In this document: piece by piece, positions 44,549-53,970 of the stretch
How positions within the stretch are numbered: position 1 is the stretch's first letter
How the letters are laid out: every line of letters begins with the position of its first letter
NCBI RefSeq assembly: GCF_023556315.2
Contig: NZ_CP116221.1
Coordinates: 3,858,001-3,922,000, forward strand
Direction of reading: 5' to 3'
From: Psychroserpens ponticola
Lineage (GTDB): Bacteria; Bacteroidota; Bacteroidia; Flavobacteriales; Flavobacteriaceae
DNA: 64,000 nucleotides
Translations under genes and position numbers: made by a program
The notes under the pieces: generated by a model
The model's database searches: none
What the model was told of the DNA's origin: nothing
The model's input: the letters and a program-made list of their open reading frames with translations, nothing else

Positions 44549-45188
44549 TAGAGTTGTTGTTTTTTGTTGCTAACTCTTCAGCATCATTGACTTTCATGTT
44601 TCTTACTTTATCACGAAGCATTGCTTTGTAATATGCAGCTCGACTTAAGGGTTCATATTCATCAACTTCTCCTAACAGAACAAGACTATCATTTTTAGAT
44701 TTACGGTAGCTGTATTGTGCTAAATTCCCAGTACGTGTACATATAGCGTGTACTTTTGTTACGTATTCTGCTGTTGCCATTAAATAAGGCATTGGTCCAA
44801 ATGGATTGCCTTTAAAATCCATATCTAAACCTGCAACTATCACACGAACTCCTTTATTAGCCAAATCATTACAAACACGAACAATTTCATCATCAAAAAA
44901 TTGAGCTTCATCAATACCAACCACATCACAACCATCTGCTAAAATCGGAATATTAGCAGCAGCAGGAACTGGAGTTGAACGAATTTCATTCGAATCGTGA
45001 GATACCACCATTTCTTCATCATAACGCACATCTATTGCAGGTTTGAAGATTTCAACCTTTTGTCTAGCAAATTTGGCACGTTTGAGTCTACGAATCAGTT
45101 CTTCTGTTTTGCCAGAAAACATTGAGCCACAAATAACTTCAATCCATCCAAATTGTTCTTTATGATTTACTGTATTTTCAAGAAACAT
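44541..45188 (-). CDS. tdk: Thymidine kinase
   Basis: ATP-dependent phosphorylation of thymidine in the salvage pathway. 215 aa, type II thymidine kinase: Walker [22 protein letters not shown], and the lasso region ending with [10 protein letters not shown]. The zinc-binding cysteines of the usual lasso (two CxxC pairs) are reduced to a single Cys (AICTRTG), which appears typical of flavobacterial enzymes. The 8-base overlap with alr implies translational coupling; the divergent spacer faces the 45293 gene. Confidence 0.94.
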   Translation of the reverse strand: MFLENTVNHKEQFGWIEVICGSMFSGKTEELIRRLKRAKFARQKVEIFKPAIDVRYDEEMVVSHDSNEIRSTPVPAAANIPILADGCDVVGIDEAQFFDDEIVRVCNDLANKGVRVIVAGLDMDFKGNPFGPMPYLMATAEYVTKVHAICTRTGNLAQYSYRKSKNDSLVLLGEVDEYEPLSRAAYYKAMLRDKVRNMKVNDAEELATKNNNSNA

Positions 45189-45292
45189 TTTGTAATTTTA
45201 ACACTAAAACAAACCGATTAGTCGTTTTGTATAAAGGTGGCGTAAATTTATTAAAAATCAATCGCATAAATTCGTTTTAAATTTAAAAAGTT

Positions 45293-46021
45293 ATGAAGAA
45301 GAAGTTAGAATCTGAATTAGTAAGCCTTGCGCATAGAATTTTAAAACTAAAGGGCAAGGAAGATGTATTAAAAATGCATGCTGAAGTTTCAGCTCTATAT
45401 GAAAAGTTAAGCGTTCTAAAATTTGCTCATGAAAACCTTGATGGAGATTTACCAACAATAGGAAATAATTCTTCTTTCTTTGGGATGTTAGATACCGCTT
45501 TTAATAATAAAGTGAGTGATAATATTGAAATTGAAGATAAGATTTATGTTAACCTCGACGAAAATGAGGATGATCATATTTACGAACCTGTAATGGCCAA
45601 AATAAAAGATATGGTAGCTCATATGCCTCAAGAGTCTCAAGAAGTGGATGATATAATCGAAACTATAGTTACCGAAAAGGAAATTTCAGTAACACATTTA
45701 GAAGATATAACTGCAGGTTTTGAAGATATGCCTGAATTTGAACCTGTTTCGGAAGCTAATACTAAAAAATCATTAAATGATCAATTAAAACATGGTGCTT
45801 TAAATATTGGTCTGAATGATAAACTAGCCTTTATAAAGCAATTATTTGATGGTAAAACTGAAGATTATGATCGCGTTATTTCTCAATTAAATACAACACA
45901 ATCTTTTGAAGATGCTACTAGTTTTATAAATGATATTGTAAAACCAGATTACAATAATTGGTCTGGAAAAGAAGAAATCGAAAATCGGTTTATGGGAATT
46001 ATTGAGAGTAAGTTTGTTTAA
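45293..46021 (+). CDS. Conserved hypothetical protein of Bacteroidota
   Basis: A 242-aa soluble protein, not assignable to a function. The N-terminal 50 residues are helical ([18 protein letters not shown]) and the middle is strongly acidic and low-complexity (about 80-165). The C-terminal 70 residues form a helical conserved domain with [15 protein letters not shown] and a terminal [13 protein letters not shown]. No signal peptide or TM. Homologs, as I recall them, occur near housekeeping genes in this clade. It is divergent from tdk and convergent with the T9SS gene by a four-base overlap. Confidence 0.75.
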   Translation: MKKKLESELVSLAHRILKLKGKEDVLKMHAEVSALYEKLSVLKFAHENLDGDLPTIGNNSSFFGMLDTAFNNKVSDNIEIEDKIYVNLDENEDDHIYEPVMAKIKDMVAHMPQESQEVDDIIETIVTEKEISVTHLEDITAGFEDMPEFEPVSEANTKKSLNDQLKHGALNIGLNDKLAFIKQLFDGKTEDYDRVISQLNTTQSFEDATSFINDIVKPDYNNWSGKEEIENRFMGIIESKFV

Positions 46022-49000
46022 TAATTTAAATACACCCAACCAATTACAGGTTCTATACCTTCAGAAATTTCTAAGATGTAAAAATAAGTTCCTACAGGAA
46101 GTCGTCCAGAATTTTCAGGAAATCCTCTATTTGCTCTACCATTCCAATCATTTTTATAGGTTTTAGCTTGGTAGATTAGTATTCCGTAGCGATTATAGAT
46201 TTTAATAGCGTTTTTAGGATAAAGTTCTAAACAAGGAATCACAAAAACATCATTAAGTCCATCGTTATTAGGAGAAATCCCTCGAGGAATATTTAAACAA
46301 TTATCGACTGAAGTTTCAGCTGAATCTTCATTATTGGTTTCATCTCGATCAACTTCATTCACCTGATTTAAAACAGCTACATTTAATAGGTTTTCTGAAG
46401 AAATTACACGAACCGTCAATGTTAAGCTTTCAGATTGATTAGGATCTAAAGTTGTTAAACTCCAAATTGATGACGTTATATCATAACTTCCTTCTGTTGC
46501 TGTGTGAGACAGATATTGATAACCAATAGGTAAGCTTTCTAGAATTTCAATTTGTGTGGCTGTTGTTGTACCAATATTGGTTGCAGTAATCGTAAAATCG
46601 ATGTCGTCATTTAAAAATACTGAGGTTTCTGAGACTGTTTTTAATACTTCAATATCAACATTTGAAGTATCTTCAATAACCGTTAGCGTTGCCTCTGTTT
46701 GTGATGTATTAATATTATTCTGATTACTGAAGTTGGAGTCATCATTTAGATAAATCCCAATTACATCTGAAGTCACTTGAACTGAAAACGTGCAACTACT
46801 AGCACCTTCCGGAAACGTTAAATCTGTGATACCTACAAAACTATCACCTGTGTTTCCGATAAAATTTGCGGTACATCCATTTGAATTTACCCAAATTGGT
46901 GAATCCACTAAATTGAGTTCTGGAGCAAGATTATCTGTAAAAGCAATATCGATTTGAGCAGGATTAGACGCTACATTATTAATGGTAAACGTTAATGTAC
47001 TTATGTTTCCAGCTATAATAGTATCAGGATTATAGTTTTTGGTTAAAGTTGGTGATACAACCTGAGCGTTACTAATTGAAATATTAGTTTCAGGTGTTAA
47101 TTCTTCATTATTAATAGCGCTAGGAAAGACATCAGCAGTATTATTAAAAACACCTCCATAATTTGGAGCCATTACAGGAATTAAAATGCGTATTGTAGAA
47201 GCCGCTTCTAGCAACGGAATTGTACCAGTAATCGTAGAACCATTTACATTAAAATTTGTAATGCATGTTGACGTACCATTCTGAACCTGACAAGTTGGTG
47301 CTCCAACAATGGTAAATGCAGGATTTAGAATATCTGAAAACGTAGCATCAATTGCAGTAGAACTCGTATTGCTATTTGTAATATCAACCACCCAATTAAA
47401 TGTTGAGTTTATAGGAATTATCGACGACGACGGAAATGTTTGAATAATTAAATCTACACAAGGTGTGAAGTAAGTCGTTGCAGAATATCCATTATTAGTA
47501 TAATTACTTTCCGGAACACCACCATAAGCATATACATTTACAGTATTTATTACTGGAATTGGTTCATTACTGCATTCTGGAAACCAAGAATGAACGGTTC
47601 TAAATGTTACAGAAGATCCAGATGGCATAAACCAATTATCATTTTCGGTAATTTCCCAAAAGGTAGAATCTGCAGAATCTTGATCAATTTCTACATCTAT
47701 ATTTTGAACAGTGACTGTACCACATGATGCACCTCCTGTTGAAGAAACGCAGTCAACACTCCTTAAAAAACTAGCAGCACTAACTCCAGAATTTGCATAC
47801 AAATCTACCAAAGTCATATAAGTATCTTCATCACCAATATTACTTACTGTAATTTCATATGTTACATTTCCCCATGGCATCGGACTTTGGTCTGAGCCAC
47901 CAATAGGTAATTGAGGATCGATTTGAGTTTTGGTAACTGTCAAGTCGGAAACTGTACATTCTTCAGCTGGAAAAAGTACAACAAAATCATCATCAAAATT
48001 ATTACTGTAATCAATGTCAATAATATCGTCTGGAAGAATAACAATAGCACTTCTTATTTGTGAAGTATATAATTGTGGATTTGGACTGCATTGCGGTTCT
48101 AAATAATTTAAAACGGTTTGAATAGTAATTGTTGCTCCAGCAGGAATGTCAAAATTCAAGGTATTCCAAGATTGTCCATTTAAACTAAAACTTAAATCAC
48201 TACAATCGATAGGACCAGTTGTTCCTGTGCAAGTAACGCTAATTAAGTTCCACGTTCCTGCTGCAGAGGTTAAATTTTGTAGAAAAAACTGAATAGGAAC
48301 AGGAAATGTTCCTAAGTTAGAGACAACAGTTTCTAAAATAACAATATCATCCCAATCACTAATACCACCACTTGTTGGTTGAATCACTTCAGTTTCGATT
48401 GCCAGATCAGTTAGTAAACAAGCTTCTGGAGTTAGTAAAAGTGTATTGACAATATTGGATTGGTTAGGAGATATATTATCATGGCTTAGTCCTATTTCAA
48501 CAATGCTTTCAATATTAATTACATCTGGTTCTTCTGCACAAGGACCTTCAAGAAATTTGACAACAATTTCAATAGTAATCGTGCCATTTACAGGGAATAT
48601 AACAGCTTCATTAAAAGCAAAAATTTCGGAAGTGCTTCCTAAATTAACTATAGTTGTTGAAAACGGAATAAGATCAGGACACAATACGCCATTTGTTGTA
48701 GCAATGCAATCTAAAGATTGAACCTGTATATCTGGCTCTCCATTTTCTACAGGATTACTAACCATACTCATTTCAAAAGCATCTAAAGGAAATGCAATAC
48801 TACTGTTATTACGTATTGTAAATTGATACGTAACATTGTCTCCCCAAACATTTATTGGAGTGCCTACATTTGGTGTGATTTGATTGAGAACAACTGTAAA
48901 ATCAATGTCAAGATCTGTAACATCTAGAGAAATAATAGATTGGTTATTTGTATTATCAATATCTGTTGTGTTACTTGGAGGAAAGACCGTTACATTAGTT

Positions 49001-49395
49001 GCAATTCCACCAACAAAAGTTGGTGCTATGACTGTAACTTTCACTTCTATACTTGAATCTGTTGGGAGTGACGTTATGGTTCCAGATACATTATTTGTAT
49101 TGTCGTCTAGGATTAAATCTGTAACAATTCCTGCACCTCCAGTTGCATTTTGATATTCAAAAGAAACAACTGTAACATTGGCATTTATGTCTTGTGTAAA
49201 TGTGGCATTGTTAACTAAGTTTCCAGAGTTAAGTATGGTGAGAATGTATTGAAATTCTTGATAAATATGAACTTGTGAAACTTCTGTATTACTCGTGTTC
49301 TGCGCTTCAACCAAAACAGCTAAATCTGTAGTTTGTGCTTCAGATTGAACATAAGAAGCACATAAAAAAAGAAATAAGAAACACTTTTTTAACAT
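46018..49395 (-). CDS. Giant T9SS-secreted DUF11/CARDB-like repeat protein with gliding-motility C-terminal domain
   Basis: A 1125-aa exported protein: signal peptide [20 protein letters not shown], then tandem Ig-like DUF11/CARDB-type domains through most of the chain, each with a VxNxG or NNxS-type edge (for example [28 protein letters not shown]). The C-terminal type B T9SS sorting domain has the hallmark [25 protein letters not shown] and VGTYFYILE. Likely a surface fibre-like adhesin. It is convergent with the 45293 gene and divergent from rsmI. Confidence 0.88.
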   Translation of the reverse strand: MLKKCFLFLFLCASYVQSEAQTTDLAVLVEAQNTSNTEVSQVHIYQEFQYILTILNSGNLVNNATFTQDINANVTVVSFEYQNATGGAGIVTDLILDDNTNNVSGTITSLPTDSSIEVKVTVIAPTFVGGIATNVTVFPPSNTTDIDNTNNQSIISLDVTDLDIDFTVVLNQITPNVGTPINVWGDNVTYQFTIRNNSSIAFPLDAFEMSMVSNPVENGEPDIQVQSLDCIATTNGVLCPDLIPFSTTIVNLGSTSEIFAFNEAVIFPVNGTITIEIVVKFLEGPCAEEPDVINIESIVEIGLSHDNISPNQSNIVNTLLLTPEACLLTDLAIETEVIQPTSGGISDWDDIVILETVVSNLGTFPVPIQFFLQNLTSAAGTWNLISVTCTGTTGPIDCSDLSFSLNGQSWNTLNFDIPAGATITIQTVLNYLEPQCSPNPQLYTSQIRSAIVILPDDIIDIDYSNNFDDDFVVLFPAEECTVSDLTVTKTQIDPQLPIGGSDQSPMPWGNVTYEITVSNIGDEDTYMTLVDLYANSGVSAASFLRSVDCVSSTGGASCGTVTVQNIDVEIDQDSADSTFWEITENDNWFMPSGSSVTFRTVHSWFPECSNEPIPVINTVNVYAYGGVPESNYTNNGYSATTYFTPCVDLIIQTFPSSSIIPINSTFNWVVDITNSNTSSTAIDATFSDILNPAFTIVGAPTCQVQNGTSTCITNFNVNGSTITGTIPLLEAASTIRILIPVMAPNYGGVFNNTADVFPSAINNEELTPETNISISNAQVVSPTLTKNYNPDTIIAGNISTLTFTINNVASNPAQIDIAFTDNLAPELNLVDSPIWVNSNGCTANFIGNTGDSFVGITDLTFPEGASSCTFSVQVTSDVIGIYLNDDSNFSNQNNINTSQTEATLTVIEDTSNVDIEVLKTVSETSVFLNDDIDFTITATNIGTTTATQIEILESLPIGYQYLSHTATEGSYDITSSIWSLTTLDPNQSESLTLTVRVISSENLLNVAVLNQVNEVDRDETNNEDSAETSVDNCLNIPRGISPNNDGLNDVFVIPCLELYPKNAIKIYNRYGILIYQAKTYKNDWNGRANRGFPENSGRLPVGTYFYILEISEGIEPVIGWVYLNY

Positions 49396-49458
49396 GGATT
49401 GGTTTGTTTATAGATACCAAATAGTCCTATTGGTTGCGTTAATATAGACTAAAGATTG

Positions 49459-49466
49459 TAAATTTG
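49459..49466 (+). promoter_or_regulatory. -7 box of rsmI
   Basis: TAAATTTG matches TAnnTTTG 18-19 bases before the ATG at 49485. A TTG at 49434-49436 is a possible upstream element with a slightly long spacer. This makes the longer TTG-start reading at 49464 unlikely. Confidence 0.5.
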
Positions 49467-49484
49467 GAAACAATCAAAATGATA

Positions 49485-50159
49485 ATGCCTAAACTTTATA
49501 TTGTTCCGACACCAATAGGAAATTTAAAAGACATGACTTTTAGAGCTGTTGAGGTGCTTAAGGAAGTCGATTTAATTCTTGCTGAAGACACTCGTACTTC
49601 GGGAAAATTACTCAAGCATTTCGAAATTGGAACCCAAATGCAAAGCCATCACATGCATAATGAACATAAAATGGTTGAAGGTTTAATTCAGAAGCTTAAA
49701 AACGGATTATCAATTGCACTTATTAGTGATGCAGGAACTCCAGCAATTTCCGATCCTGGATTTCTATTAACGAGAGCTTGTGTTGAAAATAATATTGAAG
49801 TCGATTGTTTGCCTGGAGCAACAGCGTTTGTTCCTGCACTTGTTAATTCGGGATTACCAAACGACAAGTTTGTTTTTGAAGGCTTTCTTCCAGTGAAAAA
49901 AGGCCGACAAACACGATTATTATTACTAGCTGAAGAACCTCGAACGATTATTTTTTATGAAAGTCCGCATAAACTAATCAAAACATTATCTAATTTCTGT
50001 GAATATTTCGGAGAAGAACGATTAGTTTCTGTATCGCGAGAATTGACAAAACTCTACGAAGAAACAGTTAGAGGAACGGCAAAAGAGGTTTTAGAACATT
50101 ACACAAACAAACCACCAAAAGGAGAGATTGTGATTGTTGTTGGTGGAAAGAAAAAATAG
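49485..50159 (+). CDS. rsmI: 16S rRNA (cytidine-2'-O)-methyltransferase
   Basis: Methylates the 2'-OH of C1402 in 16S rRNA. 224 aa from ATG 49485 (MPKLYIVPTPIGNLKDMT, the invariant start); an earlier TTG at 49464 overlaps the promoter-like element. Tetrapyrrole-methylase fold: AEDTRTSGKLLKHF, SDAGTPAISDPG, PGATAFVPALVNSGL and FYESPHKL motifs. Monocistronic on the plus strand, divergent from the DUF11 gene. Confidence 0.95.
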   Translation: MPKLYIVPTPIGNLKDMTFRAVEVLKEVDLILAEDTRTSGKLLKHFEIGTQMQSHHMHNEHKMVEGLIQKLKNGLSIALISDAGTPAISDPGFLLTRACVENNIEVDCLPGATAFVPALVNSGLPNDKFVFEGFLPVKKGRQTRLLLLAEEPRTIIFYESPHKLIKTLSNFCEYFGEERLVSVSRELTKLYEETVRGTAKEVLEHYTNKPPKGEIVIVVGGKKK

Positions 50160-50172
50160 TTTAAAAGCGTCG

Positions 50173-50232
50173 TCATTCTAAATTCATTTAACTCCGTTGA
50201 ATCTTCGATTTCAGAATCTCATTATTTTCGAG
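50173..50232. repeat. Degenerate intergenic repeat
   Basis: Starts GTCATTCTAAATTC, contains GAATCTTCGATTTC and ends in a TCTCATT-type block. It is similar in layout to the 50871-50948 palindrome on the other side of the next gene. It lies in the 126-base gap before the UDG-like gene. Confidence 0.45.
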
Positions 50233-50285
50233 TGTGAAACAGAAACAAGTTCAGTTTAACAAAAGGTTGATGTTTAATAATTAAA

Positions 50286-50861
50286 ATGGAAGATTTACTC
50301 CACGACATAAGACAATGCCGAATTTGTGAACATCACCTTCCATTAGGTCCAAGACCAATCGCAACAGCACATCCAAATTCTAAAATTGTCATAATTGGTC
50401 AGGCACCAGGAACTAAAGTTCATGCGTCTGGTATTCCTTGGGATGATGCTTCTGGTAAACAATTGCGTAAATGGTTAAATGTAACTGTAGAAGATTTTTA
50501 TGATGAAAGTAAGTTTGCAATTATTCCTATGGGATTTTGCTATCCAGGAAAAGGAAAAAGTGGCGATTTACCTCCAAGAAAAGAATGTGCTCCACAATGG
50601 CATCAGCTATTATTTGATGAAATGAAACATGTAGAGTTGGTCATTTTAATTGGAATGTATGCTCAAAAGTATTATTTGAAAGCACAAGCAAAACGTACAC
50701 TAACCGAAACGGTTGCAAATTATAAAGACTACTTGCCTCAATATTTTGCGTTACCGCATCCTAGTCCGAGAAACCGATTTTGGCTGACTAAGAATCCTTG
50801 GTTTGATGAGGAAGTTGTACCTGAATTGAAAAAATCGGTACATAATTTAATTCATAAGTAG
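50286..50861 (+). CDS. Uracil-DNA glycosylase family protein (4Fe-4S type)
   Basis: A 191-aa DNA-repair-like enzyme of the UDG superfamily. Active-site-like motifs are IIGQAPGTKVHASGIPW near residue 37 and ALPHPSPRNRFW near 155. Four cysteines at 11, 14, 85 and 101 (the second pair separated by 15 residues) match the iron-sulphur cluster of family 4/5-like glycosylases. The substrate base is uncertain because this subfamily (single-domain, Bacteroidota) is little studied. It is flanked on both sides by intergenic repeats. Confidence 0.8.
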   Translation: MEDLLHDIRQCRICEHHLPLGPRPIATAHPNSKIVIIGQAPGTKVHASGIPWDDASGKQLRKWLNVTVEDFYDESKFAIIPMGFCYPGKGKSGDLPPRKECAPQWHQLLFDEMKHVELVILIGMYAQKYYLKAQAKRTLTETVANYKDYLPQYFALPHPSPRNRFWLTKNPWFDEEVVPELKKSVHNLIHK

Positions 50862-50870
50862 TTTATGAAT

Positions 50871-50948
50871 TTTGTCATTCAGAACGAAGTGAAGAATCTA
50901 AAAATGAGATTCTTCGTCGTTCATACGTCACTTTGTTGGAATGACAAA
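50871..50948. repeat. 78-bp imperfect palindromic repeat
   Basis: TTTGTCATTC at the left and GAATGACAAA at the right are exact complements; internal GAAGAATCT and AGATTCTTC also pair. It is likely a dispersed repetitive element and could form a 3'-end hairpin for the UDG gene. Confidence 0.7.
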
Positions 50949-50991
50949 ACTTATAGATTTAAGTCAATTTTAAAATTGAAACTTATTAAAT

Positions 50992-51026
50992 AAAAAATGC
51001 GCCAGGAAAACTCCTAACGCATTTAA
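50992..51026 (-). terminator. Terminator of the HIRAN gene
   Basis: The stem AAATGCG (50995-51001) with CGCATTT (51018-51024), plus an inner AGGAG/CTCCT pairing, is followed by T residues on the minus strand. Confidence 0.78.
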
Positions 51027-51040
51027 AATAACGTATCATT

Positions 51041-51358
51041 TTAGTTAGTCACTAAATGAGCAACTAAACGAATTTGTTCTTCTGGACTAGCAGTAGCATC
51101 TATTTGTTGAATTCTTACCTGAATGTGATCAGACAAACCAACCTTCATTAATTTATAAAAGATTCTATTGTCTTGTCTTGGAATAAATCCAATTTTAAAA
51201 TCCTTATAGTAAATAGCTACAGCTCTTGGGTCATATTTATTTTCTTCTTCTAGTTTTAAAATAAGTTTTCTACCCATTTTTAATTTTCTAAAAATGGATG
51301 CGCCTTCATAATAAGTAAAACCTGCTATGTGGAAATTTGCTAAATGTTCTTTTTTCAT
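51041..51358 (-). CDS. HIRAN-domain protein
   Basis: A 105-aa single-domain protein matching HIRAN: FHIAGFTYYEGA, then KLILKLEEENKYDPRAVAIYYKDFKIGFIPRQDN. HIRAN domains bind single-stranded 3' DNA ends in helicase-like SNF2 proteins, and stand-alone copies exist in Bacteroidota. No signal peptide; cytoplasmic. It is monocistronic with a clear terminator, next to the TPR gene, from which it is separated by 72 bases. Confidence 0.85.
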   Translation of the reverse strand: MKKEHLANFHIAGFTYYEGASIFRKLKMGRKLILKLEEENKYDPRAVAIYYKDFKIGFIPRQDNRIFYKLMKVGLSDHIQVRIQQIDATASPEEQIRLVAHLVTN

Positions 51359-51430
51359 GATTAATAGTGTTTATTAGTTAGAACTAATGATGTTTTAATA
51401 ATTCTCCTGAAAAGAGCGTCAGGAGAATGG

Positions 51431-52012
51431 TTATAATAAATTATTCAGTCTGTTTTGAAACCAACTTTTATTAGCGGTTTCCATCTCTTTTTTTGACTGA
51501 TTTTCAATGATTCTATTTTCGTTAGCTTGAATTTTTTTCTTCTTTTTAACTCGAGATAACACATCATCTACATAGCTAATAAAATCGTTGTTTAAAGCTA
51601 ATTGCTTAGCATTTTTTAAAGCTTTTTCAGCGTCATTAAAGAAAGTCAAACTTTCATATAATTGACCTTGAGTTAATGCAATTCCTGCTTTGTCAATACC
51701 TTTTACTGTTTTAGCAAAGTCAATTAAGTTTTGCGCTTCTTTATAATCATCATTGTTGATTAACAATCTGATGTATTCTGGATAGATGTCAGGTATATCC
51801 ATTCTACTTGCTAAAGCCTTTTCAAAATAAGTCTTAGCCGTTTCATTATCACCTAATTGTTCGTAGTGAACTTTAGCCATCAAATGCAATGCTTTTACAT
51901 TTTCTGGATCATACGCTAAAGCATAGTTTAAAGCTTCAACGGCTTTTTCTAATTCCCAAGGATAAGCTTCTATAGCTTTAAAAATATAGTGGTTTTGTAA
52001 ATTTGTTTCCAT
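51431..52012 (-). CDS. TPR-repeat protein
   Basis: A 193-aa cytoplasmic protein of helical tetratricopeptide repeats (about 25-140): EALNYALAYDPENVKALHLMAK and later YKEAQNLIDFAKTV and NDAEKALKNAKQLAL. The tail (about 145-193) is basic and contains KKKKKIQ. The start chosen is ATG 52012 (METNLQN); the TTG at 52027 adds five residues. It is preceded at 52111-52299 by a structured leader-like region ending in a terminator, so its expression may be attenuated. Function unknown. Confidence 0.78.
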   Translation of the reverse strand: METNLQNHYIFKAIEAYPWELEKAVEALNYALAYDPENVKALHLMAKVHYEQLGDNETAKTYFEKALASRMDIPDIYPEYIRLLINNDDYKEAQNLIDFAKTVKGIDKAGIALTQGQLYESLTFFNDAEKALKNAKQLALNNDFISYVDDVLSRVKKKKKIQANENRIIENQSKKEMETANKSWFQNRLNNLL

Positions 52013-52110
52013 GACATTTCTATTCAATAGATTTGTATTGTTTTAAATGTTCCCTTAATTCGTGGAACTCTTAAAACTGATCAGATTGACTTATTTATGA
52101 TTTTTGAAAT

Positions 52111-52299
52111 AAAAAAATCCGAAACAGTTAGTTTGCTTCGGATTCTTCTCTGGAAAGTAGTTTACAGAAAATACCGAAGCCTCTTCATTAATGACTCATT
52201 GTCATTACTCAAAATTTGAAATGCTACTTTATGTTTTAGCATGGCTTCTTTGTTTTTGTTATTAATGATATAATGCAGAATAGGTTTGTTTAATTCTGC
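52111..52299 (-). ncRNA. Structured leader or small RNA with terminator/antiterminator
   Basis: On the minus strand a promoter-to-terminator unit of about 190 nt contains three perfect stem-loops. Coordinates of the pairing arms are 52275-52281/52293-52299 (7 bp), 52221-52226/52237-52242 (6 bp) and 52189-52195/52201-52207 (7 bp). An 8-bp terminator follows (52116-52123 with 52137-52144, then T run 52111-52117). The element at 52174-52180 pairs perfectly over 7 bp with the terminator's 5' arm (52135-52141), giving an alternative antiterminator. The terminator lies 100 bases before the TPR gene on the same strand. It matches no named family that I know. Confidence 0.5.
52162..52242 (-). CDS. 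Possible leader peptide (26 aa)
   Basis: ATG 52242 to TAA at 52162-52164 encodes MLKHKVAFQILSNDNESLMK then RLRYFL. Its start codon is in the second stem of the structured RNA. The frame is open further upstream with plausible protein composition but no standard start. It could be a leader peptide, a fragment of a longer small gene, or chance. Confidence 0.3.
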   Translation of the reverse strand: MLKHKVAFQILSNDNESLMKRLRYFL

Positions 52300-52303
52300 G
52301 ATG

Positions 52304-52334
52304 CAAAGATGAACACTATTTTTAAATATCCAAA
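52304..52334 (-). promoter_or_regulatory. Promoter of the structured leader RNA
   Basis: Read on the minus strand, TTTG (plus 52331-52334) and CATCTTTG (plus 52304-52311) are separated by exactly 19 bases, very near the Bacteroidota consensus TTTG-N19-TAnnTTTG. Predicted start near 52298, at the 5' base of the first stem. Confidence 0.55.
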
Positions 52335-52517
52335 CAAAAAATCAATTTATTTTATTGATAATCAAGTGTTTATGATTAAATTTAGACAAGGGTTTTCCTA
52401 TCCGCTTTATGCAGATTATTGAGATATGTTGCAAGAGTTTGTTTATCAATTGCTTAGTCTTCAAGTCTTATTATTTTATTTTTTAAAGTCTAAATTCAAA
52501 TGTTTTATTTTTTTTCA
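52335..52517. other. Gene-free AT-rich spacer
   Basis: Part of the 753-base gap between the TPR gene and the AhpD-like gene. I see no ORF of protein-like composition, no tRNA and no clear hairpin in this stretch. Confidence 0.5.
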
Positions 52518-52553
52518 TAAAAAAAGCGTCCAATATTTTGGACGCTTTTACTA
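52518..52553 (-). terminator. Rho-independent terminator, probably of the AhpD-like gene
   Basis: A perfect 9-bp stem, AGCGTCCAA with TTGGACGCT (within about 52524-52548), is followed on the minus strand by seven T residues. The nearest minus-strand gene ends at 52766, implying a 3' UTR of about 215 nt. Confidence 0.65.
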
Positions 52554-52586
52554 TTTATAGTTTTTGTGTTTAAATCATATTAAAAA

Positions 52587-52673
52587 ATGATTAAAAATAG
52601 TTACATAACGTCCTTGACCGATGAAATAATTCGCTATTTCCTCGATAATCCCACTGACACATCAGTGATTTAG
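52587..52673 (+). other. Tiny ORF or degraded small gene (28 codons)
   Basis: ATG 52587 to TAG 52671-52673 gives MIKNSYITSLTDEIIRYFLD then NPTDTSVI. The part EIIRYFLDNP with an aligned short continuation past the stop looks protein-like, suggesting a relic of a longer small protein. On the opposite strand the same bases form two hairpins, so it may instead be 3' UTR structure of the 52766 gene. Confidence 0.25.
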
Positions 52674-52765
52674 GTGCAATATGTACTATTGTAGTGTTCA
52701 TTTACGTCACAAATATAGATAAGTTTTTTAAATAGAAAATTTGAATTGAATGTTTTTACTCAAGT

Positions 52766-53368
52766 TTAATAATGTGAACCATCATGTTTTCCAACTTCAA
52801 AACCATGTTTACCAAGGTATTGATTACCACTTTCAACAGCGCCTTCTTCAATTGATGTTCCCATAGAATCATTCCAACGGTTGAGGTAACCAAACAATGA
52901 AATTACGCCAAGCATCTCTACAATTTCACCTTCATTCCAGTGTTCGTATAAACGCTTTTTAATCTCTGCATTTACAGCGTTTGGCACTTGCGAAGCTGCT
53001 AAACTAAAATCTAAAGCTGCACGTTCTGCTTCAGAAAAAGCCGAGTGTGTTCTATACTCCCAAATATTATCTAACTGTTCTTGTTCCGCACCATAACGTT
53101 CAGCTGCACGAATAGCATGCGCTTGGCAATACCGACAACCTGTAGAGTTACTACTCACCCAAGCAATCAAACGTTTTAAAGCCGAAGTCACTCTGCCTTC
53201 ATTTGCCATAACAGCTTTGTTTAAATTGATAAATGCCTTACTAATAGCAGGACGACGTTGCATTGTTAATACAGAATTTGGACAAAACCCAAGGGTTTCA
53301 TTAAAGAATTCTGCAAGTTGTTTTGTTTCTGGATCATGCTCAGCAGATAAAGGTGTAACTAATGCCAT
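52766..53368 (-). CDS. Carboxymuconolactone decarboxylase/AhpD-like family protein
   Basis: A 200-aa helical protein of the CMD/AhpD superfamily, mostly peroxidase-related or gamma-carboxymuconolactone decarboxylase-like. The redox motif CRYCQAHA (CxxC-x-x-H, about residues 79-86) matches AhpD-type proteins that reduce alkyl-hydroperoxide partners. No signal peptide. It is divergent from an OsmC-like gene, the shared spacer of which carries repeats resembling an HxlR-type operator. Peroxidatic role is likely but the partner is unknown. Confidence 0.82.
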   Translation of the reverse strand: MALVTPLSAEHDPETKQLAEFFNETLGFCPNSVLTMQRRPAISKAFINLNKAVMANEGRVTSALKRLIAWVSSNSTGCRYCQAHAIRAAERYGAEQEQLDNIWEYRTHSAFSEAERAALDFSLAASQVPNAVNAEIKKRLYEHWNEGEIVEMLGVISLFGYLNRWNDSMGTSIEEGAVESGNQYLGKHGFEVGKHDGSHY

Positions 53369-53402
53369 ATGTTATGTTTTTAGTAGTATTTTTGATTATA
53401 AA

Positions 53403-53434
53403 AGTACTTAAAGTTATAAGTATTTAAAGGTATA
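53403..53434. promoter_or_regulatory. Tandem repeats/palindrome between divergent redox genes (operator candidate)
   Basis: AGTACTTAAAGTTATA (53403-53418) and AGTATTTAAAGGTATA (53419-53434) are adjacent 16-bp direct repeats matching at 14 of 16. TACTTA (53405-53410) and TAAGTA (53417-53422) are inverted arms, similar to TACT...AGTA sites of HxlR-family redox regulators. No HxlR gene is in the window. Confidence 0.4.
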
Positions 53435-53525
53435 AATTTTATGTAGCTTAAACGTCTACTTATTATATATAACTTTTTTTTGAGCTTTAAATACGTTATC
53501 AATTCTTAATTTAAAACTTATAAAA

Positions 53526-53948
53526 ATGTCTAATAAAGTTGTCACACATTGGAAAGGAAACTTACAGTTTGAATCTGATAATCCTAGTGGGAAATTATTT
53601 ACCATGGATACATCACAAGAACATGGTGGTCATGATTCTGGATTAAGACCTAAAGCGATGATGCTATCTTCTTTAGCTGGCTGTTCTGGTTTAGATGTGG
53701 TTTCTATTCTAAAGAAAATGAAAGTGCCTTTTTCTGATTTCAGAATTGATACGTATGGAGAATTAACTGATGAACACCCAAAATATTACCATACAGTTTC
53801 TATGGAATATCATTTTTATGGTGAAAACTTAGACGAAGTCAAGATTAAAAAGGCCGTTGACCTTTCTGTTGATAAATATTGTGGTGTGATGGAAATGTTC
53901 AGAAGATTTGCCGAAGTAAAAACAGCGATCCATTATCATAATGTTTAG
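53526..53948 (+). CDS. OsmC family peroxiredoxin-like protein
   Basis: A 140-aa OsmC/YhfA-type organic hydroperoxide reductase. The two active cysteines are in LAGCSGLDV (about residue 60) and DKYCGVMEM (about residue 120), and RPKAMMLSSLAGC is the typical helix. Cytoplasmic homodimer. It is divergent from the AhpD-like gene and followed by recJ after 22 bases. Confidence 0.88.
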   Translation: MSNKVVTHWKGNLQFESDNPSGKLFTMDTSQEHGGHDSGLRPKAMMLSSLAGCSGLDVVSILKKMKVPFSDFRIDTYGELTDEHPKYYHTVSMEYHFYGENLDEVKIKKAVDLSVDKYCGVMEMFRRFAEVKTAIHYHNV

Positions 53949-53970
53949 CGAAAATTTTCTATATTAGTAC

